From: Anaeramoeba flamelloides
Taxonomy: Eukaryota; Metamonada; Anaeramoebidae
Direction of reading: 5' to 3'
Length of the DNA stretch: 64,000 nucleotides
Assembly: GCA_027625915.1 (NCBI GenBank)
Contig: JANTQA010000036.1
Coordinates: 6,593,001 to 6,657,000 of the forward strand
Position numbers and translations under genes: made by a program
Shown here: piece after piece, positions 24,980-34,244 of the stretch
Layout of the letters: the number at the start of each line of letters is the position of its first letter
Position numbering within the stretch: the stretch's first letter is position 1
The notes under the pieces: model-generated
Told to the model about the DNA's origin: nothing
The model's database searches: none
Seen by the model: only the letters and a program-made list of their open reading frames with translations

Positions 24980-26140
24980 GTTTCAATACAGAATCTTTCA
25001 AATCACTTTTTCGATTTAGAAGATTATATTTGAGTTATAGTAGATTGTATAGAAGGGATTCAAACCATGGTGAACTATTATGATTTACCATTCATAGAAA
25101 CATATTTTGATTTGAGAACTATCCCGTTGTTGATGATAATTCAATAAGGATAACAATTTCCGAAGACCGAAAAAAGATAACTTCTGTTAGGTGTGATGAT
25201 TTGTAATTTTGGTTTTTATTTGATCGATTTTTTGGCTTGGTATGATTTTTAAGGGGTGTTCAATAGGGTATTTTTCTTGGTAATTTATTTTTTTTAAAAA
25301 TCTGAATTGAAGAGTGTAAGATGAATAGCTTGGGAGGTAAGTTATAAATTTAAATTTATGGGTTGCTGATTGAGATTTATAATTTGGTTTGGTTTTATTT
25401 AGAGCTTTTACAAAAAAAAGTTTTTGCATTAGGTTAATAGACAAAAAAATAATACAATCGATCGCCAAAATAATAAAAATTCCTTATTTGAACACCTACC
25501 AATCTATTAATCTTATACTCCTCAATTCAGGTTTTGGGAAAAAAAAAGCAAATCAAGAAAAATGTTCTTTTTGAATCACTATTAGAATTAAACCAAGTCG
25601 AAGATCGATCAGCCAAGAACAAATTAACAACATATCCTTACACCGAACATAAGTTAATCTTTTTTCATTTTTCAGACACTGTAAAGCTTATTAAGAGCTA
25701 AACCTCTTGTTATTCAATTAAAAGTTGAGGATTGCTTGTTGGATAAAGGAATTCTTCAAGTTGAAAATATTCTTGTGTAATTTTGTTTGTTTTGTGATTT
25801 GAGGAAATTGTGGTGTGAGTATTTTTCTCAACTCTTTTTGGTATCGGGTTATGTATACGAGTGCTTTTAGTTTTTGAACAAACCAAAAGTTAATTTCAAA
25901 CTGATAGACAAAAAAATAAATCCAAAAACCATTTACAAATTAGTGATTTGACAAAATTTCTCTCGATTAATTGTAAATTGAATCTCGCCAACAAAACACT
26001 TTGCAAAAGAATATTTTTTGGTAAAGTTAAAAAACGTGGTTGTAATTATGAAAGAAGTCAGAAAATCTTTGCTTTAAAAATAAATCATGACAAATCTTTA
26101 ACACTTTTCAAAAAAATAATCAGAAATAATTCATAAAAAC
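24980..26140. pseudogene. Coding-like remnant, family unknown
   Basis: Short stretches on the plus strand have non-random, protein-like composition, for example near 25060-25130 and 25570-25790. They are not maintained in one open frame. I cannot recognise a family. It appears broken in several places. It could be a dead host gene or a fossil mobile element, so I do not attempt a reconstruction. It lies about 300 bp upstream of the PRP4-like kinase. Confidence 0.3.
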
Positions 26141-26426
26141 CCGAAATATTCTTATTGTAGAAAAGAAAATCGCAATAGTCCAGATTTAAAAAAAGTACAG
26201 ACTCTATTCGGGTTCTTTCAATTATTTTTTCAACAATAATGAAATCTTTGTTCACTTAATAATCCTATCTCAAGAACATTTTAAAATTCAAAACCCTGTT
26301 TTTGAAAAGCTTTTCCATTCATAGTAACCCTCTTTTTAATTTTACCTTCAAATTAATTTCATTTTTTGTTTTTTATTGCTTATCACCAAAAGAATAGAAT
26401 TTTTTACAATCTCAAATCCATAGTCT

Positions 26427-28868
26427 ATGGAAACAAAAACTGTCTCAAATAATCAAAAAGAAATAAAAGAAAAAGTTGTAACAAACAATTCTGAATCTGA
26501 ATTAGAAGAAGGCGAGATACCACCTGAAGAAGAGGAGGTGTCGCTTGAAGAAGGAGAAATACCACCTGAAGAAGGAGAGATACCACCTGAAAAAGATATG
26601 ATATCACAAACAAAAGATAAACGATCAAGATCAAGAACAAGATCCAAATCAAGAACAAAATCAAAATCAAGATCACCAACAAAATCAAGATCAAGAGAAA
26701 ACAAACATTTACGTTATTCTCAAAAAAAATCTCTTTCACCAAAAAACAAATACCGTTCTTATCATAGAACCTCTCCAACAAGATCAAAAGCAAACCACTC
26801 TCGATCTTTTTATTCTTCTGATAATAGTTTGTCTGATGAAGATTATTCTCCAAGATCAAATAGACGAGAAAGGAGTGTAAATTCACGAAAAGAAAAATAT
26901 TCAAGTGACCAAACAAGTAGTAGTTGGAGGAGTGATAGAAATCGAAGCGAGAGGAGTGACATAAGAATTCATAGTACCCAAAATGGAAACCGAACGGGTA
27001 GCAGTATGACGAACGAACAAAGTTTAAAAAGAGATAGCCGAAGTAGTAGTAATAGAAGAAGAAAATCACCAAAAAGAGAATATTCTCCAACACGTAGATC
27101 TGAATATTCTTCAAGAAAGTACAGAACATCGATGAATAGTTCTTCTGAAAAATCTAAACGATCTTCAAATATAAAAGATCATAAAAAGTCACAAGATCAA
27201 GAATATATAAATAGAGTAATGAATCAAATGAAACAAATTGAAGAAGAAGAAAATGAAAAACAAAGATACCATGATCGAAAAAGAAGATGGGCTGAGCAAT
27301 TAAAAAAATCAAAAAAAGAAATTATGAGTGAAAAAAAACAAATAATTTCTTTACCTGAAACAGCTCTTAATTCGAATAATAATAATAATAATCATAATAA
27401 TAATAATAATAAAAACAACAACAACAGTAACAGCAGCAACAACAATGATGATGATGAAAAAAAACAATTAAATTTAATAAAGTCAAATGAAAAATTTAAA
27501 AGAACAAATTTAAATAAAAAACAAAAGATTAACAACAACAACAAAAAAAATAATATAAACAACAATAAGCTTGATTCTAACTGCACAAAAAAAAAAGAAA
27601 ACGAAAAAGAAACAAAAAAAGAAAAAGTATCAGAAGAAGAAAAAGCCTCAGAAGAAGAAGAAGAAGAAGAAGAAGAAGAAGAAGAAGAAGAAGAAGACAT
27701 GTTTGATATGTTTAATATCACAAATGATTCATCAATTCCAAATAATAATGATAAGGAATCAAAAACAGAAAAAAAAAAGAAAAATAAAACTAAAAAAAAA
27801 AGAAAGAAGAAAAGTAATGAAGAAAATCTAGCATTAAATGATAATTGGGATGATCCCGAAGGATATTATTTGTGTAGAGTAGGTGATACTTTAAATGATC
27901 GATTTGAAATTACAAGTATTCGAGGGAAAGGAGTTTTCAGTACTGTTGTCTCTGCACACGATTTAAAAGAGCATAAAAAGGAAGTAGCAATCAAAATCAT
28001 TCGTAATAAAGAAATTATGTTTCGATCGGGGAAAAAAGAAATTAGTGTATTGAATTTATTACAAAAAAAGGATCCCTATGACAACTACCATTGCATTCGA
28101 TTATTAAATCATTTCCATCAAAGAAACCATTTATGCTTGGTATTTGAAATGATGGAAATGGATTTACGACAAATCTTAAACAAATTTGGAAGAAATAAGG
28201 GAATTAGGCTTGATGCTGTAATGATCTATGCACGCCACTTATTTCTGGCGCTTAAGCATTTACAGAGCTGTAAAATATTGCACTCCGATCTTAAGCCAGA
28301 TAATATTTTAGTCAACAAAACAAAGACAAAAATAAAACTTGGCGATTTTGGATCTTCGCTTTATCAAAACGAATGCGAAATTACCCCAATGCTTGTTGGA
28401 ATGTTTTATCGCGCACCCGAAATTATTCTAGGATTGCAATATTCATACCCAATAGATATTTGGTCAGCCGGATGCACACTGTTCGAACTATATACAGGCT
28501 CGGTCTGCTTCCCAGGGAAAAATAATAATGACATGTTAAGACTATTTCAAGAAACCATTGGCAGATTTCCGAAAAAAATGTTGAAAAAAGGTTTATTTAC
28601 AAATGAACACTTCAATAACGATTATATTTTTTTACACAAAATTTTTGATCAAATTTCCCAAAAAGTTGTTCAAAAAAAAATTTTAATTTCGGACAAACCT
28701 AAAAGAGATTTAGAGCAGTTGATTGGTTTAAATGATATTAAAGACAATCTAAAAAAAACAAAATTAAAATATTTCAAGGATTTTCTTCAGAAATGCTTTA
28801 TTTTAAATCCTTCAAAACGATTAACGGTTCAACAAGCTTTATCACATCCGTTTTTATCTTTTCATTAA
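26427..28868 (+). CDS. PRPF4B: PRP4/PRPF4B-type protein kinase
   Basis: Single-exon ORF, 813 aa. Residues 24-60 hold EEGEIPPEE repeats; about 60-300 are Arg/Ser-rich; about 310-470 are Asn/Lys/Glu-rich with poly-Glu near 408-425. The kinase domain runs from about 488 to 811, with a Gly-rich loop RGKGVF (~499-504), Lys523 (AIKII), HSDLKPDN (619-626), DFG (640-642) and YRAPE (661-665), followed by IDIWSAGCTLFELYTG. This last motif, FPGKNNNDML and the KKGLF segment closely follow human PRPF4B, a CMGC kinase that phosphorylates spliceosomal proteins during B-complex maturation. RS-rich N-termini are typical of the family. The activation loop reads TPMLVGMFYRAPE, whereas animal PRPF4B has TPYLVSRFYRAPE. 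The catalytic residues are complete, so it is probably active in the nucleus. The first ATG of the ORF is used. Confidence 0.92.
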   Translation: METKTVSNNQKEIKEKVVTNNSESELEEGEIPPEEEEVSLEEGEIPPEEGEIPPEKDMISQTKDKRSRSRTRSKSRTKSKSRSPTKSRSRENKHLRYSQKKSLSPKNKYRSYHRTSPTRSKANHSRSFYSSDNSLSDEDYSPRSNRRERSVNSRKEKYSSDQTSSSWRSDRNRSERSDIRIHSTQNGNRTGSSMTNEQSLKRDSRSSSNRRRKSPKREYSPTRRSEYSSRKYRTSMNSSSEKSKRSSNIKDHKKSQDQEYINRVMNQMKQIEEEENEKQRYHDRKRRWAEQLKKSKKEIMSEKKQIISLPETALNSNNNNNNHNNNNNKNNNNSNSSNNNDDDEKKQLNLIKSNEKFKRTNLNKKQKINNNNKKNNINNNKLDSNCTKKKENEKETKKEKVSEEEKASEEEEEEEEEEEEEEEDMFDMFNITNDSSIPNNNDKESKTEKKKKNKTKKKRKKKSNEENLALNDNWDDPEGYYLCRVGDTLNDRFEITSIRGKGVFSTVVSAHDLKEHKKEVAIKIIRNKEIMFRSGKKEISVLNLLQKKDPYDNYHCIRLLNHFHQRNHLCLVFEMMEMDLRQILNKFGRNKGIRLDAVMIYARHLFLALKHLQSCKILHSDLKPDNILVNKTKTKIKLGDFGSSLYQNECEITPMLVGMFYRAPEIILGLQYSYPIDIWSAGCTLFELYTGSVCFPGKNNNDMLRLFQETIGRFPKKMLKKGLFTNEHFNNDYIFLHKIFDQISQKVVQKKILISDKPKRDLEQLIGLNDIKDNLKKTKLKYFKDFLQKCFILNPSKRLTVQQALSHPFLSFH
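27654..27697. repeat. (GAA)n trinucleotide tract in the kinase gene
   Basis: About 14 nearly pure GAA units encode the poly-Glu segment of the PRP4-like kinase. The tract remains in frame. Confidence 0.8.
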
Positions 28869-29460
28869 TCGAAATATTATATATATATATATATATATAT
28901 TAATACTAAAATTTAAATAATTATTATATTTTGAATTCAAAAAATTTATTTAATTCTTCTTCTACTTCTTTCATGTATTACTATTACTATTATTATAAAT
29001 ATTTTTCTTTTAACTTGTATATTCATATAGATATATATATATATATATTTGCGATAATCAACAATAATATTTCCACATCCGAATGTAATTTTTTTTTTTT
29101 CAACAAAATTAAATTATTTTTCATATACAATATATATATTACTATATCTATATTACTTTATTTTTTTTCAAAACATTTTTATTTTTTTTTTCCTTTTTAT
29201 TTTTTTTTTTTGGATAATTATATCGATGTTTTTCTTACTTTTTTTGATTCAAAATATCTTAATAATTTGATCAAAACAAAAAATTATTATTCGGAATTAA
29301 TTATGGGTTATAAAACTTTTCTTATTAACCAAATATAAATGAAAGGTTTCAATTTTTTCATTTTTCTTTTTAATTTTTTTTTCTCCCCCGTTTTTTTTTT
29401 TTTTTTAAATGATTTAAGAATTAATTTAACAAAAAATATCTTCTAACAAAATCTATTTAT
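28869..29460. other. 3' flank of the kinase gene, very AT-rich
   Basis: It contains (TA)n runs at about 28874-28901 and 29030-29048 and long T-runs. The ORF at 28931-29338 is Tyr/Phe/Ile low complexity from the AT bias and is not supported as a gene. Confidence 0.6.
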
Positions 29461-30008
29461 CTAAATTCCAATTCAAAATTTTTAGCACACCAAAATTCTA
29501 TTTTTGAAAAAAAAATCTTATTTAATCAATTCAAGAAGAAATACCGAAATAGAATCATTAACTAATTGAAATGTTAACAATTGCTTATAAATTACAATAC
29601 TCGCAAAATAATAAAAACAAATAATTCTCAATACTAATCAATTGCAGATGTGTTAAAAATTTTGGAGATGGTTTAAACAAAAAAATAGATTGGTAAATTT
29701 GTTGTAATTCTATTAGGAATATTGATCGGTCAAATGGTTAGATACTACCAACTAATTTTATTTGAGTTCTTCTACTATGAACAACTCAACTTTAATCTAA
29801 TATCAACTGTTCAAAAAAATTATTGATTGAACCAAACTGATTACTTAATTCAAAAAATAGAAATGAAAATAACAACAAAAAACTAAAAGATAAAAAAAAT
29901 GATTATCATTTTAGAAAAATCAAAATTATTTCCAATTTGAATGAAATTGTATTCTATATGATTGTTTGGGCCATTTTAACTGTGTGGGAAATTTTGATTT
30001 TTAGTTTA
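29461..30008. mobile_element. AATTCAAAATTTT-family element
   Basis: Collinear with 9785-10325 throughout: the left end ccaattcaaaatttttagca, internal ggttagatactaccaactaa, and the right end gggaaattttgatttttagt. The two copies look roughly 85-90% alike by eye, making this one of the better-preserved families in the window. Non-coding. Confidence 0.65.
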
Positions 30009-30331
30009 TCTTTATGATAATAATAATTTAATTTAAAGTTTATTTTCTGATTTAAATTTTTATTTTTATTATTCATTTAAAAGAAAAAATCTATTAATTT
30101 TGAAAATTTTATAATATCTGCAAAATTTGAATTATCATACTGAAAAACCAAGATCAATTTTCACTATCAATAATATTTGTATTTAACACTTAATTAAGGT
30201 TGTGAAATTTATTTTTTTCTTTTTCCTTTTTAAAAAATTGTTATACAAATATAATTTTTCTCTTCACCTTTTCTTTAATAATTTTTGTTTTTATATAGGA
30301 ATGTCTTGGTAAAGTAGTATATATATATATA

Positions 30332-31044
30332 TAAACTATTTTTCAGTCAAAGGAGCCCAGTTATCATGGGTATAATACACTTGTTTAAAGGGTTTACATA
30401 GATATTAGAAGCAAAATTTTATTTCGTAAATTTTCAAAATTGAAATCATTTTTTCACATTTTTACACATTTTTGTTTTTTTTTTTCGATTTTTTTTTTAG
30501 AACGTAATTCAGTTTGTGGCAAATTTTTTTTTTATTGCAAGATCAATAGTCACTTGGTAAAAATGTGTTATTCTAAGGTCATTGAAACCATGTAAAGATT
30601 GTTGACAAATCATATTGATTTCTACTGCAATTCTATGAAGATCTTTGATCTTGATATTTGTTGAATAAATGTGAAAAATTTTCACTTCATTTTCATTTCC
30701 TTTTTCAAATAGAGACAACAAATACCAACAAACTTCGTTTGGGGACTTGATTTCTAAAAGAAAAGTATGGAAAATGAAGTGAAAAATGTTTCATATTTAT
30801 TATTCAAATACCAGTAGAAGTTCAAAACGAACATCGTTGTTTTTCTCAATAGGGTCCTAATAATTTGAGTTTTTCAATTTTTAAGAAAATTTATTGATTA
30901 ATTAGTTTTCTTTCAGAGATATATCAACAATTCTTTGATTTTTATTATTCTGTTTATTTCTTATTTGTTCTTCAAAGGTCAATTCTATAAAATAATTGAT
31001 ATTTGAAAAAAACGTTGGGCCCCTTTGACAGAAACAGAGTTTAC
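30332..31044. mobile_element. GGGGCCCAAC-family element with short coding relic
   Basis: Inverted relative to 10376-11073. The left end is taaactatttttcagtcaaa; the right end is cccctttgacagaaacagag followed by ttta. On its minus strand a 70-codon open frame (30509-30721) reads MLSLFEKGNENEVKIFHIYS and continues with HRIAVEINMICQ. The same region in the 10-kb copy has stops. The protein resembles nothing I recognise. It may be a relic of an autonomous parent, so this is probably a DNA transposon. Confidence 0.6.
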
Positions 31045-31739
31045 TCTTTTTTTTTTTTTTTTTTTTTTTGATGAGATGTTAATAGTATTTGATAATTTTT
31101 CTCATCCTAAGAAAACTTTTAAATAGAATTTTAAAACAATAATTATGATTTTTTTCGATATTTTTTTGTTTTATTTAAAAGAATCTTAACATAAAAGAAA
31201 CAATCTATTTATCTTTTTTTTTTATGATAAATCGTTTGTCTTCATAAAAAATTAAATTAATAATGATATTTAGACAATTTTTTTTCCTAAAGTAAATCTT
31301 AAAAATATTATTTTTATTTACTTTTTTCAATATAATTTTTTTTGAGGATAAATCTTTTTTTAAAAAAGGGTGAACTTTTTTTAAAAATTTAATATTTATT
31401 TATCATAAAGTGAGTACTTTTTTCAAAATTATTTGAAAAAAAAAGTTTAAAGAATTTTTAAATTGAATTCTTGTTAAAGTTTTGGTGTTTAAAACATATT
31501 ATCTGTTAAAGAGAGAATTTTTGAGTAGTTATACATTCTTGAATTCTAATTCAAATAATATATAGACATTAACCCTCGGAGCATTTTAAACTTAGGTTAG
31601 TTTTCGAAAATAGGGTTTAAATAAAGAGGCTGGGGAAATAAGGAAAAAAAAAAAAAAGGAAGAGAATAAAAAATGTAAATAAATAAAAAATAAAGTATTG
31701 AGAAATAGTTTGAAAAAATTTTAGATTTATTATACTTTA

Positions 31740-32480
31740 GATGATTGTATGTTGTTAGATGATATAAAATCATTTGGATTTGAGTTTTTCACTTATATTA
31801 TGTTGAATCATATTGGCCAAGAAATATTCGATATTAATTTCCATCAATTTCGTTTATACTCATTTCCCTATGCTTTTCACTTTATCTTCATTGAGGACAA
31901 AGCAAAATTAAAAACTTTTAATTTTTTTTGAGGTTTTTTTTTCATAGATTTCTCGTTTTTTTAATATTTTCCACACACCAATGTGAAGCGATGGGCAATA
32001 TCATCAATTTTTCGTTTTGTAACATGGGCATATCTTAGATTCTACTTCCTTTTTACATTTGAATGTGTATCTATTTTAATCAGACTATTTGTAAAATTTA
32101 TAGTTTGAATAGAGTTTTGGGGGTTATCTTTTATAGAGGTGATGATAACTGTTATAATTTTTTTTTGGAAATTGACAAGTTTTAAGATATATTTCCAATT
32201 TTGAATTTTCTCCCCTGTCGGTATTTAGGTAATATGGGTATCATATATATTTTTTTACTTAATTTCTTCTTTGACAATATTTTTCCAATCAATTGTTTCT
32301 ATTTCATCCATTTATTGAATCTTTAGCTATGTGGATTATGTTATGGAATTTTTATACTCTTTGGTGAAATTCACCACTTTTGTTTGAATCAGATGTTACA
32401 TTGGTTCTTGTTGTAATTTCACATTTCTGAATGTCTGTGGGTTTACTTATTTGAACTTTGATTATTTTTTTGCTTGTTTT
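31740..32480 (-). pseudogene. Coding-like remnant, family unknown
   Basis: The minus strand shows protein-like runs, such as IITVIITSIKDNPQNSIQTI near 32150 and KRKIDDIAHRFTLVCGKY near 31990, separated by several breaks. There is no recognised domain. Origin (host or mobile element) is unknown, so it is treated as a fossil. Confidence 0.3.
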
Positions 32481-32671
32481 ATTAAGAATAAACTACATTT
32501 CATTTAAAGTGGTACATCCAAAAATGAAAAAGTTACTTTATTTTTAAGAATCAAACAAACTTAGATAGTAAAAAAATATGAGAAATAATAAATTTCGTAT
32601 TAGATTCCGATAATCATCAAAGAAAAGCCTGAACGAACCATAAATTTAAAAAAAAAAAAAATGTGAAAATG

Positions 32672-33088
32672 TTTTTGGGCCCCATTTCAGAGGAACGCCT
32701 GTAGCTACATTCTAAATTACCTTAGAAAATTAAAATTGTTGAAAATACGATTTTTTACTTCTAAATGTATGAATTTTCAAAGAACGCACAAAGTATCACT
32801 TTTATTAATGTTTATTTGGAGTTATAAAACATTTTTTTTTTCAAAGTAATTTTACAAAAAAAAAGGAAAAAAAATTCAGAAAAAAAAAAAAAAAAGAAAA
32901 TAGAAAAAAAAAGAAGAAAAAATTGTAAAAAGAATAGGAAAGAAAAAATAAAAAAAATTACTAAATGGGAAAAAATGATTTTGATCTAAAAATTGAAATT
33001 TTAGTTTGAGTAGAATAATGGATTAAACTCATAGAATATATTCTATTTCTTCAATAAAACTTGGACCCTTTGACTGAAACAAAGTTTA
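32672..33088. mobile_element. Two right-end fragments of the GGGGCCCAAC family
   Basis: An end-like sequence, ttttgggccccatttcagag, lies at about 32674-32693. Another end in the same orientation, ttggaccctttgactgaaac followed by aaagttta, lies at 33061-33088. No matching left ends are nearby. Two truncated or nested copies are likely. Confidence 0.4.
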
Positions 33089-33352
33089 GTATTTGTGGAT
33101 AACAAAAGATCTTACAAGTTTGTTTCTGGTCGAATTTGATAAACATAAGATGTTCCTATATAGAAAGATTAGCATCTATTTTGAAATTATCTTGATTTTT
33201 TTTAGACTAATTGTCTATTTTCACCTTGTATCGCAATATTTTTTGATATTTTTTTTTTTAGTTTTATAGTTTTTTCTGATCTATTGTCATTGCCACAAGT
33301 CTTAATTAGACTTGATGATAAAGGAATAAATATTCAATTCGAGTTATTCTGT

Positions 33353-33553
33353 TAAAGTCAATTCCACTTTTAAGGCACAAACTTACAACGAAATTTAAGG
33401 AACAAAAAATTTCTCAAATTAAGGCACAAAATTTAAATTCTAGTAAAATAATTTGTAAAAAAAAAATCGTCCAAATTTTGTACCTTAATTTGAGAATTTT
33501 TTGTGCTTTAAATTCCGTTGAAAGTTCGTGCCCTAAAAGTGGAACTGACTGTA
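33353..33553. mobile_element. TTAAGGCAC-family MITE, diverged copy
   Basis: The edges are TAAAGTCAATTCCACTTTTA and, at the right, gtggaactgactgta. Three TTAAGG(C/A)AC motifs are recognisable in the left arm. More substitutions than most other copies, so probably an older insertion. It lies in the spacer downstream of both the kinase and the Na+/H+ exchanger. Confidence 0.75.
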
Positions 33554-34244
33554 TTTGTTTTTGTTCTGACTCTTCTTTCAGAATTAAGATTCATCTACCA
33601 GTTTAAATTGGTGTGTATATAAATGACTTGAATTGTTATTTATTTTTTTTATAAAATCTTTGTTGATATCACCTTTTTTGAAATAAATTCAAATTTAAAT
33701 TGTATTTGTTTTAATAGTTTGTGGAATTTATTGTTATATTTAAAATTTTACCCACTCTAACCAAAAGAAAGGATTGATTTTTCATTAAAAGTAATTTTAT
33801 TTTTTTTACTAATTCATAAAATAAAATAATTTATCCCAAGAAATTCAAATGATTAAAATTAAAATTTAAAAAGATTTATATACTCAGAAGTTAATTAAAA
33901 TCTAATTTCATCATAAAAAAAAAAAAAAATTTTACAAAAATAATTTATTTTTTATTATTTTATACATAAAGTTTGAACAATATTCCAAAAGATTTTGGAT
34001 CATATTAATAATTACTATTTTTAAATAAAAAAAAATAATAAAAAAATTAAATGTGCTCTCCTATTTTTAATTATAAATATAAATATCCAATAATAAGATG
34101 ATAGAAATATTCAAAAAAAAAAAAAAAAAAAAAAAAAAATCTAGATATAAATCATAAAAATAAACTAACACTCATACAATAATTTAAAGCATAACATAAA
34201 ATATTCAAACACATCTTTTTTATTCTTGAATAAATATTAAATAA

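Noticed and set aside
26425-27721. Minus-strand Leu- and Ser-rich frames
   Set aside because: They are antisense shadows of the Arg/Ser-, Asn- and Glu-rich part of the kinase gene.
28931-29338. 135-codon Tyr/Phe/Ile frame after the kinase gene
   Set aside because: Consists of translated TA and T runs; no conserved motif.
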